Positions 7,715-15,569 of a DNA stretch of 64,000 nucleotides are shown one piece after another (positions within the stretch are counted from its first letter, which is position 1; each line of letters starts with the position of its first letter). This DNA is from Gemella morbillorum (GTDB lineage: Bacteria > Bacillota > Bacilli > Staphylococcales > Gemellaceae). The stretch lies in NCBI RefSeq assembly GCF_900476045.1, contig NZ_LS483440.1, forward strand, positions 62,001-126,000. Direction: 5' to 3'. The notes beneath the pieces were generated by a model. That model searched no databases and had not been told where the DNA came from. It was given only the letters and a program-made list of their open reading frames with translations. The position numbers were made by a program, and so were the translations under genes.

Positions 7715-8407
7715 ATGAAAAGTAATAAATTTCTCAAAAAACTTATTGTAGCGGTATTATCTTTAGGAATATTGCTACCAGCAGGTGTGTCGGAAAACCA
7801 TAATTTTGCACAAGCAGTTACTAATGGTTGGCATAAAAAAGGTAGTGACTGGTATTATTATATGGGAGGTAAACCTTTAAAAAACCAGTGGTATAATGAT
7901 TATTATCTTAAATCTGATGGAAAGATGGCAAAAAGTGAATGGATCTCTGCTGGGGGAGATTACTACATAGGATCAGATGGAAAGTATGTAAAAAATACAT
8001 GGGTAAATGGTTACTATCTTGGAACAGATGGTAAAATGGTAACAAGTAGATGGATTTATGACAAAAATTACGATGGTTGGTACTACCTAGGTTATTTTGG
8101 AAAATACTATAAAAACGCATGGAAAGGAGACTATTATTTAGGATCTGATGGAAAAAGTGTGTACAATAAATGGATTTTCGATAAAAGTTATAATGCCTGG
8201 TATCGCTTAGGTAATGATGGAAAATATTTGAGAAATGCTTGGTATAAAGATTACTATCTTAAAGATAATGGTAAAATGGCGCATGATGAATGGATTAAAG
8301 ATTACTACTATAGAGCTTGGTATTATCTAAAATCTGATGGTAAATATGCTAGAAACGAATGGGTAGGTCGCTACTGGGTAGGACCTGATGGGAAGTATGT
8401 TGAATAA
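7715..8407 (+). CDS. Secreted protein made only of choline-binding-type repeats
   Basis: A 230-residue protein. A signal peptide (Lys-rich start, hydrophobic LIVAVLSLGILLPAG, likely cleavage after AQA near residue 35) precedes repeats running to the C-terminus. The repeat units follow the choline-binding/glucan-binding pattern W-x(n)-WYYY-x(n)-G-K-x(n)-N-x-W-x-x-x-YYLGSDGKM. There is no catalytic domain and no LPXTG or transmembrane anchor, so the protein should attach to the wall only through the repeats. It lies 36 kb from the choline island but its repeats match those of the large proteins at 44-53 kb. It may be a surface adaptor or adhesin, like the non-enzymatic pneumococcal choline-binding proteins. 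Ribosome site AGGAGG precedes the ATG. Confidence 0.8.
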   Translation: MKSNKFLKKLIVAVLSLGILLPAGVSENHNFAQAVTNGWHKKGSDWYYYMGGKPLKNQWYNDYYLKSDGKMAKSEWISAGGDYYIGSDGKYVKNTWVNGYYLGTDGKMVTSRWIYDKNYDGWYYLGYFGKYYKNAWKGDYYLGSDGKSVYNKWIFDKSYNAWYRLGNDGKYLRNAWYKDYYLKDNGKMAHDEWIKDYYYRAWYYLKSDGKYARNEWVGRYWVGPDGKYVE

Positions 8408-8416
8408 ATTTTAAAT

Positions 8417-8457
8417 AAAAAAACAGTATAGACTAAATTCAAGTCTATACTGTTTTT
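8417..8457. terminator. Strong bidirectional terminator between the repeat protein and sodA
   Basis: A perfect 16-bp stem (8419-8434 with 8442-8457) has a 7-base loop, with A-run and T-run ends between convergent genes. Confidence 0.9.
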
Positions 8458-8463
8458 CTTGTA

Positions 8464-9081
8464 TTATTTATTTAACTGTTTAGCTAGGCGTTCGTTTACG
8501 AAGTCCCAGTTTACTACACGGAAGAACTCTTTAATGTAGTCTGGGCGACGGTTTTGATAGTTTAGGTAGTAAGCATGTTCCCAAACGTCTAGCCCAAGGA
8601 TTGGAGTAAGATCTGTTAAGTAAGGAGAATCTTGGTTAGCTGTTGAAGTAACAACTAATTTACCTTCTTTATCAAGTGCTAACCATGCCCAGCCACTACC
8701 AAATCTTGTAGTAGCTGCAGCAGAGAAAGTTTTAACGAATTCTTCGTATCCACCAAGCTCAGCATCGATTTTTTCTTTAACTAATCCACCGAATTCAGAA
8801 GAATCTGGTTTAGTTAGAGATTTCCAAAATAGTTTGTGGTTGTGGTGGCCACCAGCGTTATTAATAACTGCTTGACGAATGTCAGTAGGAACGCTATCAA
8901 TATTTTTTAATAGTTTGCAAAGACATTTTGCTTCGAATTCTGGATGCTTTTCTAAAGCTGCGTTTAAATTATTAACATAAGCAGCGTGGTGTTTTCCGTG
9001 GTGGATCTCCATTGTTTTAGCGTCGATAACTGGCTCTAAGTAATCAAAAGCATAAGGTAATTCAGGTAATTTAAATGTCAT
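8464..9081 (-). CDS. sodA: Superoxide dismutase (Mn/Fe family)
   Basis: The 205-residue cytosolic enzyme converts superoxide to H2O2 and O2. It starts [20 protein letters not shown]. The four metal ligands are visible: His27 in MEIHHGKHH, a His in [13 protein letters not shown], and the Asp and His of the [21 protein letters not shown] signature. TSTANQDSP with Gln is the Mn-type outer-sphere arrangement, although cambialistic use of Fe cannot be excluded. A longer frame would add 10 residues, but AGGAGG lies just upstream of the ATG at 9081, so this start is used. Length is normal. The gene is monocistronic, with a promoter at 9124-9152. Confidence 0.95.
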   Translation of the reverse strand: MTFKLPELPYAFDYLEPVIDAKTMEIHHGKHHAAYVNNLNAALEKHPEFEAKCLCKLLKNIDSVPTDIRQAVINNAGGHHNHKLFWKSLTKPDSSEFGGLVKEKIDAELGGYEEFVKTFSAAATTRFGSGWAWLALDKEGKLVVTSTANQDSPYLTDLTPILGLDVWEHAYYLNYQNRRPDYIKEFFRVVNWDFVNERLAKQLNK

Positions 9082-9123
9082 AATAATAAGCCTCCTAATT
9101 TTTTTAATCAATATATAAGTTAA

Positions 9124-9152
9124 TTATAAGAAAAAATTTAAAAATTAACAAC
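9124..9152 (-). promoter_or_regulatory. Sigma-A-type promoter for sodA
   Basis: On the minus strand TTGTTA (9152-9147) and TATAAT (9129-9124) are separated by 17 bases, about 43 bases before the start codon. Confidence 0.65.
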
Positions 9153-9266
9153 AAAACTGCTTGTAAAAAATAATTTTATAATTGAGGAAACAATTTGAAA
9201 GTAATTGTATAAGTTAGAAAAAAGTGATAGAATATATAAAGTGAGAAATTTTTAAGGAGAAAAGTC

Positions 9267-9899
9267 GTGAATAAATTTATAAAAGAGCATGGACAAATGA
9301 TTTTATGGTTTATATTTGTGATATTTATGTTTATATCACTTAGTATGGTGTTTACCCATGGACCAGAATATGCAATAATCATCTTTATATTCAGTTTTAT
9401 ATTATTATGCCCACCTATTATCAAACTTATTCAGCGAAAAACAAGGATTAAAAAAGTTATTTTAGGGGCAGGAGTTGCTTTGGTGCTGTCTTTTACTATG
9501 ATGATGACTAATCATTTCAGTAATGCGAAAAAAGCAGAGATGATAAAAATGTTCCAAGAGAAGAAGGAAGAACGCGAGAAAAAAACTGAAGAGCAGACAG
9601 ATGAAAAACGAGATACTTCTGAGGAAAGTAAATCTCAAAATCAAATGCAGACATCAGCGCCGCAACAGAGTCTAGAAAAAGAGATGAAGGCGACTATGGA
9701 CGATATTAAGAAAGAGCAAAAAGCACAAGAACAAAAGCAGGAGAAGGCTAAAAAAGCAGTAGTAGTTCGTGCAAGTAAAAAGAGCGGACAGTACTATACT
9801 CCAGAGCATCCTTCTTACAATAAGGTAGCAGCTAAAAACTTATTAGTCTTTAATTCAGAGGAAGCAGCACAAAAAGCGGGGTATAAGAGAGCTGCATAA
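9267..9899 (+). CDS. Membrane protein with charged linker and C-terminal metal-binding-like ('sunset') motif
   Basis: A 210-residue protein. Three hydrophobic helices lie at about residues 10-32, 36-54 and 63-81. A long Lys/Glu/Gln-rich coiled-coil linker covers about 92-165. The C-terminal module, SGQYYTPEHPSYNKV followed by FNSEEAAQKAGYKRA, has the pattern YYxPxHPxY...F.S.EEA..AGYK. That resembles the small C-terminal motif shared by Ada metal-binding and 'sunset' domains, but without a Cys cluster, so metal binding is not supported here. The start is GTG at 9267 with AAGGAG six bases upstream. It is a single-gene unit divergent from sodA and closed by a strong terminator. Function is unknown. 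Confidence 0.65.
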   Translation: MNKFIKEHGQMILWFIFVIFMFISLSMVFTHGPEYAIIIFIFSFILLCPPIIKLIQRKTRIKKVILGAGVALVLSFTMMMTNHFSNAKKAEMIKMFQEKKEEREKKTEEQTDEKRDTSEESKSQNQMQTSAPQQSLEKEMKATMDDIKKEQKAQEQKQEKAKKAVVVRASKKSGQYYTPEHPSYNKVAAKNLLVFNSEEAAQKAGYKRAA

Positions 9900-9910
9900 G
9901 GTAAAATTTT

Positions 9911-9948
9911 AAAAATCGATGTATCAGTTGAGATACATCGATTTTTTT
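9911..9948. terminator. Bidirectional terminator between the 9267 gene and mvaA
   Basis: A perfect 15-bp stem (9911-9925 with 9932-9946) has a 6-base loop and a T-run, between convergent genes. Confidence 0.9.
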
Positions 9949-9949
9949 C

Positions 9950-11215
9950 TTATTTCTTATATGTACTTACTATCTCTTTAGCAGTAGCTAAATTCATATG
10001 TTTTTCAGCGCGTAATTTTTCAACTACTTCGTCAAGAATATCTGTAGTAGCTCCTGCTAAAATAGCCAATGATTTTGCATGTAGTTTCATATGACCTTTT
10101 TGAATACCATCTCCAACTAATGCACGTAAAGCAGCAAGGTTTTGAGCAAGGCCAACAGAAACGATAATGCTTGCCAAAGTTTTCGCATCAGGATTTCCTA
10201 ACATAGCGCGTGCTACTTTTACGCTATGATTGATTCCAATAGAACCACCAACACTCGCTACTGGCATAGGTAATGTCAACTCCCCGATTAAAACTTGTTT
10301 TTCCAGGTCGCAAGTCCAAGTAGAAAGTCCTTTGTATTTTCCATCGCGTGCTGCCCAACTTTGGCAACTAGCTTCAATAGCACGCCAATCGTTACCGCTG
10401 GCGATAACAATACTGTCGATACCGTTGAAAATTCCTTTGTTGTGTGTTGCTGCGCGATAAGTATCTGCTTGAGCAAACTTGCTCGCTAGTTCTATACGTT
10501 TTGCAAGGTATTCTCCATTATCTCCAAGATTTGAAAATGGAATTTCACAGCGACTTGAAACTAAAGAACGTGTTGCGTAGTTAGATAAAATTGCCATAAG
10601 GGCAACGCCACCTGTAAGACTTTCAAGTGATATTTTTACTGCCTCAAGCATAGTGTTAAGCATATTTGCCCCCATTGCTTCTAGGGTATCAACTATTAAA
10701 TAAGCAACTACAAAAGAAGTATTATCCTCGGTTAGAACTTTAACCTCTAAATCGCAAGCACCACCGCCACGCTTAACTATAGATGGATAAGCTTCGTTTG
10801 CTGTTTTAAGCAGAAGTTCTTTATTGTCTAAGATAAGATTGCAGGTAGCCTCAACATCGTTAATGTCATAGAGTGCGATATGTCCGATCATTTTTCTATC
10901 ATGGATAGTAGTACTAAAACCTCCACAGCGTTCAACTATTTTTCCAGCATTGCTGCATGCAGCAACAACAGAAGGTTCTTCGGTAACCATAGGAACTAGA
11001 TAGCTTTTTTTATCAACAACAAAATTAGGAACAACGCTAAATGGTAAAGAAAACGTCCCGACAACATTTTCTACCATATTATTAGCTGTTTCAAAATCTA
11101 ATATTTTGTTGTTATTTAGCAAGTCGAAATGCTCATTATCTAAAATATTAGCTTCTTTAATAACATTTAAACGTTCATCGCGAGTTTTTTTATAAAATCC
11201 ACTCCAATTATTCAT
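9950..11215 (-). CDS. mvaA: Hydroxymethylglutaryl-CoA reductase (class II), mevalonate pathway
   Basis: The 421-residue enzyme reduces HMG-CoA to mevalonate, feeding isoprenoid and undecaprenyl-phosphate synthesis. Class II motifs are in order: ENVVGTFSLP near residue 50; MVTEEPSVVAACSNAGK with the catalytic Glu near 79-80; the cofactor region GGVALMAILSNYATRSLV; the catalytic Lys in THNKGIFNGIDS; the Asp in GNDWRAIEA; GGSIGINHSVKVA; and the flap-domain His in KGHMKLH. Unlike in many cocci, where thiolase and reductase are fused as MvaE, this is a free-standing reductase. GGAGG precedes the ATG. The gene is downstream of mvaS on the same strand, but a terminator lies between them. Confidence 0.95.
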   Translation of the reverse strand: MNNWSGFYKKTRDERLNVIKEANILDNEHFDLLNNNKILDFETANNMVENVVGTFSLPFSVVPNFVVDKKSYLVPMVTEEPSVVAACSNAGKIVERCGGFSTTIHDRKMIGHIALYDINDVEATCNLILDNKELLLKTANEAYPSIVKRGGGACDLEVKVLTEDNTSFVVAYLIVDTLEAMGANMLNTMLEAVKISLESLTGGVALMAILSNYATRSLVSSRCEIPFSNLGDNGEYLAKRIELASKFAQADTYRAATHNKGIFNGIDSIVIASGNDWRAIEASCQSWAARDGKYKGLSTWTCDLEKQVLIGELTLPMPVASVGGSIGINHSVKVARAMLGNPDAKTLASIIVSVGLAQNLAALRALVGDGIQKGHMKLHAKSLAILAGATTDILDEVVEKLRAEKHMNLATAKEIVSTYKK

Positions 11216-11247
11216 TATAGGAGCCTCCCTTTCCGTAATTTTTGAAA

Positions 11248-11302
11248 AAACCTCACTAACAATTAACTAATAGCTTTATAAATAGTGGTGTTAGTGAGGT
11301 TT
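11248..11302 (-). terminator. Terminator between mvaS and mvaA (minus strand)
   Basis: A perfect 14-bp stem (11289-11302 with 11248-11261) has a 27-base loop and, on the minus strand, a U7 run. It ends only about 30 bases before the mvaA start codon. Confidence 0.75.
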
Positions 11303-11330
11303 ATAAGTTAGTGTAAAATTAACTAAGTTT

Positions 11331-12503
11331 TTAAATTTGTTTTTTATAGATTCGTTTATGATTCTCGATTTTTTCTAGGATGAAACGACTTTCATCATGA
11401 ATATCAGAAATATCTAGATTACCATCTTCATCAACGGTAGTATCTCTAAAGAACATTTTTTCATATTCATCAACAGAGATTTGTTTTCTATTATTAAACT
11501 GTTCAAGTCTATTAGTTTTTAATTGGTTTTCATAACCTTCGACTAGCGTCATACCAAATACTTCGGCAACAGCACCACTACCATAACTATAAAGAGCGAT
11601 TTTATCCCCTGCTTTAAGAGTAGTGTTGTTTTCAAGAAGAGATAATAACCCTAAGAATAATGAACCTGTATAAATATTACCAACACGTTGGCTATAAAGA
11701 ATAGATTCGTTAAAACGTGCTAATAAGTTTTCTTTTGTAGATTCATTATTTTCTTGTTCTAATAACAGTTGTAATCCTTTAAGTCCAAGTTTTGGATATG
11801 GTAGATGTAAACATACCGCACTAAAGCCTTGTAGCTGTTGTTTTGTTCTTTCTAAGTATTTAGCCCAAACAGTCTCTAAACATCCAAGATACTGCTCAGT
11901 TGAAAATTTACCTTCGACAAAAGCATATTGAGAATAGTTAGGACGCCAAAAATCCATAACATCACGAGTAAGACAGATATTATCGTTGTTTAATTCTAGA
12001 AGACGAGGGTTGCTAGTAACTAGCATAGCACAACTACCAGCTCCTTGTGTAGATTCTCCAGAAGATTTTACTCCATATTTAGCGATATCGCTCGCAATTA
12101 CAAGTACCCTTGAATCAGGATTGTTCAAGACATGGTTTTTTGCAAAATCAAGAGCTGCAGTAGCACCGTAGCAAGCTTCTTTTACTTCGATAGTACGCAC
12201 GAATGGCTGAATATCTAATAGACCGTGGATAAACACCGCAGAAGCTTTACTTTGGTCGATACCAGATTCTGTCCCAACAATAATCATATCTATTTTTTCT
12301 AAATCATCATTATCTAAAATTTCAAAAGCAGCTTGAGTGCCAAGTGTAACGATATCTTGACTTACTGGCGGGATACTCATTTCTAATTGAAGTAAACCTT
12401 TAGTAAATTTATCAGGTTCAATACCACGAGCTATTGCTAGGTCACGAATATCTAGATAGTACTCGGGCATTGCAAACCCAATCTTATCAATTCCTATTTT
12501 CAT
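11331..12503 (-). CDS. mvaS: Hydroxymethylglutaryl-CoA synthase, mevalonate pathway
   Basis: The 390-residue enzyme condenses acetyl-CoA with acetoacetyl-CoA to give HMG-CoA. The nucleophilic Cys111 is in KEACYGATAALDFA, the general-acid Glu in GTESGIDQSKA, and the CoA-side His in AVCLHLPYPKLG. ESTQGAGSCAMLV and YSYGSGAVAEVFG are the usual thiolase-superfamily loops. Length is that of bacterial MvaS. The ATG at 12503 follows GAAAGGT. It lies between thiolase and HMG-CoA reductase on the same strand, so the first three mevalonate steps are clustered. A TGGACT-17-TACAAT promoter may lie about 100 bases upstream, which I rate as weak. Confidence 0.95.
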   Translation of the reverse strand: MKIGIDKIGFAMPEYYLDIRDLAIARGIEPDKFTKGLLQLEMSIPPVSQDIVTLGTQAAFEILDNDDLEKIDMIIVGTESGIDQSKASAVFIHGLLDIQPFVRTIEVKEACYGATAALDFAKNHVLNNPDSRVLVIASDIAKYGVKSSGESTQGAGSCAMLVTSNPRLLELNNDNICLTRDVMDFWRPNYSQYAFVEGKFSTEQYLGCLETVWAKYLERTKQQLQGFSAVCLHLPYPKLGLKGLQLLLEQENNESTKENLLARFNESILYSQRVGNIYTGSLFLGLLSLLENNTTLKAGDKIALYSYGSGAVAEVFGMTLVEGYENQLKTNRLEQFNNRKQISVDEYEKMFFRDTTVDEDGNLDISDIHDESRFILEKIENHKRIYKKQI

Positions 12504-12700
12504 TTTATTTTTACCTTTCGATTACTATTAATCTAATTATTTCTATAAAACAGAGTGAACTCCTCAAGAGCTCAAATAAAATCTACGCAACTACTATTGT
12601 ATACAATTTTTCGTAAATAGTCCACAGTTAGACTGTTTAAAGTTAAAAAAGTTTCTTGACAATAAGATTTTAGTATAGAAGCTTAAATTAAACTTAAAAA

Positions 12701-12749
12701 AACTAGATTTAGTTATTCTAATTGATAGAAGGAAACAATAAATCTAGTT
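12701..12749 (-). terminator. Terminator after the thiolase gene (minus strand)
   Basis: AACTAGATTTA (12701-12711) and its reverse complement (12739-12749) form an 11-bp stem followed by a U5 run on the minus strand, 20 bases past the thiolase stop. Confidence 0.65.
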
Positions 12750-12769
12750 ATATATTACTTATAATAGTT

Positions 12770-13948
12770 TTAATGGCGGCTTATAACCACAGAAATACCT
12801 TGACCGCCTCCGATACAAAGCGAGCATAGTCCGCGATTTTTGTTTTCATTGATTAGTTCATGTACTAAAGAAACAAGGATTCTACAACCGCTCGCCCCAA
12901 TAGGATGACCTAAAGCTATAGCACCACCATTGATATTAACTTTAGAAGTATCAAGGTTAAGTTCGTTAAGAACAGCTATCGACTGCGCTGCAAAAGCTTC
13001 GTTAAGTTCGAATAAATCAATATCATCAGTTGTTAAATTTAGTTTATCTAAAACTTTTCTCGTTGCGGGTATTGGACCAAGACCCATAACTTTATTATCT
13101 AATCCAGCGGTAGCATAACCATCGATAAATCCAAGAATATTAATACCTAGCTCACTAGCGCGTTTTTCAGACATTAAAATAACGCAAGCCGCTCCATCAT
13201 TAATACCAGAAGCATTACCAGCTGTTACAGTTCCATCTTTTTTGAACGCTGGGCGTAGTTTTGCTAGAGATTCTAGATTAGTACTAGAACGAACAAATTC
13301 ATCTGTATCAAAAACTTTTTCTTCTTTACGTGTTTTTATCGTAATAGGAACTATTTCATTTGAGAATTTTCCTTTTTCAATAGCAGTGCTAGCTTTTTGC
13401 TGGCTAAGTGCTGCAAATTCATCTTGTTGTTTACGACTAATAGAAAACTGCTCAGCAATATTTTCAGCGGTAATACCCATATGATAATTTTCAAAAGCAT
13501 CAGTTAGACCATCATGAATAATACTATCTTCAAGTTCGAAGTTTCCTAGTTTAGCACCAAAACGCGCATCTTTTGTGTAATAAGGGGTAGTGCTCATATT
13601 CTCTACACCGCCACAAACAACGATATCATTGTCACCAAGTAAAATAGATTGAGCGCCTAAAACAACGCTTTTTAGACCAGAACCGCAAACCTTATTTACG
13701 ACAAATGCACTCTTTTCTTGTGGAATACCAGCAAAGATCGCGATTTGACGAGCGATGTTTTGTCCAAGACCAGCTCCAAGAACATTGCCGAAGATTACTT
13801 CGTCAACAAGGGTAGGGGTTAGATTTATTTCCTCTAATGATTTTTTTACAACTTCAGCTCCAAGTGTTGCAGCTGGAATATCTTTAAGACTGCCGCCAAA
13901 ACTACCGATAGCGGTACGTTTAGCACTAACAATAGCGACTCTACTCAT
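12770..13948 (-). CDS. Acetyl-CoA acetyltransferase (thiolase)
   Basis: The 392-residue biosynthetic thiolase joins two acetyl-CoA to acetoacetyl-CoA, the first step of the mevalonate pathway. The acyl-enzyme Cys88 lies in NKVCGSGLKSV. The His of GGAIALGHPIGASGCRI and the second Cys of CSLCIGGGQG complete the active site. TAGNASGINDGAA and NEAFAAQ are further thiolase II signatures. The ATG at 13948 follows AGGAG. It is transcribed in the same direction as mvaS and mvaA but with a terminator after it, so the three genes may be separate units kept together. The promoter at 13980-14008 is close to consensus. Confidence 0.93.
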   Translation of the reverse strand: MSRVAIVSAKRTAIGSFGGSLKDIPAATLGAEVVKKSLEEINLTPTLVDEVIFGNVLGAGLGQNIARQIAIFAGIPQEKSAFVVNKVCGSGLKSVVLGAQSILLGDNDIVVCGGVENMSTTPYYTKDARFGAKLGNFELEDSIIHDGLTDAFENYHMGITAENIAEQFSISRKQQDEFAALSQQKASTAIEKGKFSNEIVPITIKTRKEEKVFDTDEFVRSSTNLESLAKLRPAFKKDGTVTAGNASGINDGAACVILMSEKRASELGINILGFIDGYATAGLDNKVMGLGPIPATRKVLDKLNLTTDDIDLFELNEAFAAQSIAVLNELNLDTSKVNINGGAIALGHPIGASGCRILVSLVHELINENKNRGLCSLCIGGGQGISVVISRH

Positions 13949-13979
13949 ATATCAATCTCCTATCCATATAATCGAGTAT

Positions 13980-14008
13980 ATTTTACTATAAAAAAACTAT
14001 CAGTTCAA
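13980..14008 (-). promoter_or_regulatory. Sigma-A-type promoter for the thiolase gene
   Basis: On the minus strand TTGAAC (14008-14003) and TAAAAT (13985-13980) are separated by 17 bases, 31 bases upstream of the start codon. Confidence 0.6.
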
Positions 14009-14133
14009 ATTTTACGTGCGAACTATTGAAAAGAGTTTTTTAAGAAGATAGAGAAAAAATAACAAGAAATAAATTCATAAAAATGAGATAAAAAGCTATA
14101 GTGAAGAATACTGAAACAAAAATAAAATTATTT

Positions 14134-14161
14134 TGTAATATAAATGTAATATTTTTGTAAT
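14134..14161 (+). promoter_or_regulatory. Triple WalR-type box upstream of the lipoprotein gene
   Basis: Three exact TGTAAT hexamers begin at 14134, 14145 and 14156, an 11-base period. This gives TGTAAT-N5-TGTAAT-N5-TGTAAT. The WalR (YycF/VicR) consensus is TGTWAH-N5-TGTWAH, so there are two overlapping full sites. They end just upstream of the -35 box at 14168. Confidence 0.6.
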
Positions 14162-14167
14162 AAATCG

Positions 14168-14196
14168 TTGCTTTTTGTAATTTTTGGTAGTATAAT
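14168..14196 (+). promoter_or_regulatory. Sigma-A-type promoter for the lipoprotein gene
   Basis: TTGCTT (14168-14173) and TATAAT (14191-14196) have a 17-base spacer, with WalR-type boxes immediately upstream. Confidence 0.65.
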
Positions 14197-14257
14197 ATAA
14201 TTAAAGAAGAGAAGAAATAAAAGTAAATAATATTAAAACAGAAAGAAGGTGGAGAAA

Positions 14258-15064
14258 ATGAACAAAATTTTAAAAATTGCAGCGGTTTTTGTTTTAGGAA
14301 TAGGAGTTTTAACAGGATGTACAGATAAAGTAGCACAAAAGATTACTAATGATACAGAAAAAACACAAGATGTAACAACGAATATGTTAAAAGATGATGC
14401 TAATGTTGATCAACAAAATCAACAAGAAAATAAAGATAACAATGTCGTCAATAAAAATGAAAATCAAACAATAGTACCAACTAATAGAAATAATACTAAT
14501 AAATACAATCATAACTTTAATGAAGCTGGGAAAATACTAGAACTTATGAATTATAGCTTGCTTAACTTTAAAGGTTCTACAGCGGCTAATGCAATTCGTT
14601 ATAGTGTTATAGATAACGGAACAGATAATCAAATTGTTTTTGCACCAGCTACTTATGTATTAGACTTAATTAACACATATAATGAAGGTACTTATAATCT
14701 TAAAGATGTATTTGCAAAATTGGATGCAGAAAGAGGAATTACTTTTATGGAGCTGGATAAAAGTAAAGTAGAATATACTCAAGAAGAATTAGAAAAATTA
14801 GTAAAAGATAATAATACTATAGTATATTTCAAAAAAGATAATGCCTTTGCATTACGTTACATCGCTGGAATAGGCGGAGCTACCGATTCAATCTTTGCTC
14901 CAGTAGAACGTTGGGAAGTTCAAGGAGATAGAATAATAATACCATTTGTTACTATAGCTACTAATCGACCAACAGGTGTAATTACACTACGATTAAATAA
15001 TAAACAATATGCAAGTGGTCAACATAAAACTATGTATTATATAGAAAAATTTGTAATATACTAA
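14258..15064 (+). CDS. Lipoprotein of unknown function (candidate WalR target)
   Basis: A 268-residue protein with a lipoprotein signal peptide (MNKILKIAAVFVLGIGV) and lipobox LTGC, so Cys21 should be lipidated and the protein anchored outside the membrane. A low-complexity Asn/Asp/Gln/Lys-rich linker follows (about 25-85), then a globular domain of about 180 residues beginning FNEAGKILELMNYSLLNFKG. No family is recognised in it. An upstream in-frame GTG exists, but GGTGGAG lies between it and the ATG at 14258, so the ATG is the start. Three tandem TGTAAT boxes next to a consensus promoter suggest WalRK control and hence a cell-envelope role. Two terminators follow. Confidence 0.75.
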   Translation: MNKILKIAAVFVLGIGVLTGCTDKVAQKITNDTEKTQDVTTNMLKDDANVDQQNQQENKDNNVVNKNENQTIVPTNRNNTNKYNHNFNEAGKILELMNYSLLNFKGSTAANAIRYSVIDNGTDNQIVFAPATYVLDLINTYNEGTYNLKDVFAKLDAERGITFMELDKSKVEYTQEELEKLVKDNNTIVYFKKDNAFALRYIAGIGGATDSIFAPVERWEVQGDRIIIPFVTIATNRPTGVITLRLNNKQYASGQHKTMYYIEKFVIY

Positions 15065-15072
15065 ACAATAAA

Positions 15073-15124
15073 AAAGAGCGCCTTAAAAAATTGATATGGA
15101 TGATCAAGAATTTAAGGTGCTTCT
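15073..15124 (+). terminator. First terminator-like hairpin after the lipoprotein gene
   Basis: AAGAGCGCCTTAAA pairs with TTTAAGGTGCTTCTT around a loop of about 25 bases. The T-run is short. Confidence 0.5.
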
Positions 15125-15144
15125 TATTTAATTATAGGCAAAAT

Positions 15145-15179
15145 AAAAAAGCTAAGTATAGGGGATACTTAGCTTTTTT
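15145..15179. terminator. Second, strong terminator after the lipoprotein gene
   Basis: A perfect 15-bp stem (15145-15159 with 15165-15179) has a 5-base loop and A6/T6 ends. Confidence 0.85.
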
Positions 15180-15208
15180 ATGAACTAAATTAAGTTCGAA
15201 GCAATTTC

Positions 15209-15430
15209 TTGCTTATTAATATCTAATCTTATATACAAATAACAAAAGAGTATCGCTACTCTTAAAGGGAGAATGGCTTGCCTAGGGAGCGACAAGCCAC
15301 ATTATGAAAAAAATTAAAAAGTTTTATTATCTGTTAATATCATAAAGAATTAACTGAAATATTGGTTTAAACAAAAATATTTTCAAACTTAAAAGGGAGA
15401 AACGACAAGTGTCGTTAAGAATGAAAAATT
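15209..15430 (+). other. Gene-free region with a promoter-like pair and three hairpins (possible structured RNA)
   Basis: The stretch 15181-15569 has no credible gene. TTGCTT (15209-15214) and TATACA (15232-15237) are 17 bases apart and would start a transcript near 15244. Directly after come three hairpins: AAGAGTA/TACTCTT (15246-15263), GGCTTG/CAAGCC (15275-15298) and ACGACA/TGTCGT (15402-15415). The block CTTAAAGGGAGAA...CGACAAG occurs at 15261-15296 and again, slightly varied, at 15388-15409. No clear terminator is seen. A small RNA is possible but unproven. Confidence 0.3.
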
Positions 15431-15569
15431 AATTATTTTTGTCTAAGTCACAATTATATCTCTTTTACTTAAAATATACTTAAAATTATTTTTAAATTTT
15501 CTATTAAAATTTATTTTTATTAAAAATTTTTAAGAGAATAGATTATAAACCCTAAATTGTGGGATATAA

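Noticed and set aside
9950-13948. A fused thiolase-HMG-CoA reductase (MvaE)
   Set aside because: The two activities are encoded by separate complete genes with mvaS between them.
15272-15316. A 14-codon ATG frame in the gene-free region
   Set aside because: The GGGAG site abuts the ATG with almost no spacing and the frame overlaps a hairpin. It is more likely part of a structured RNA.
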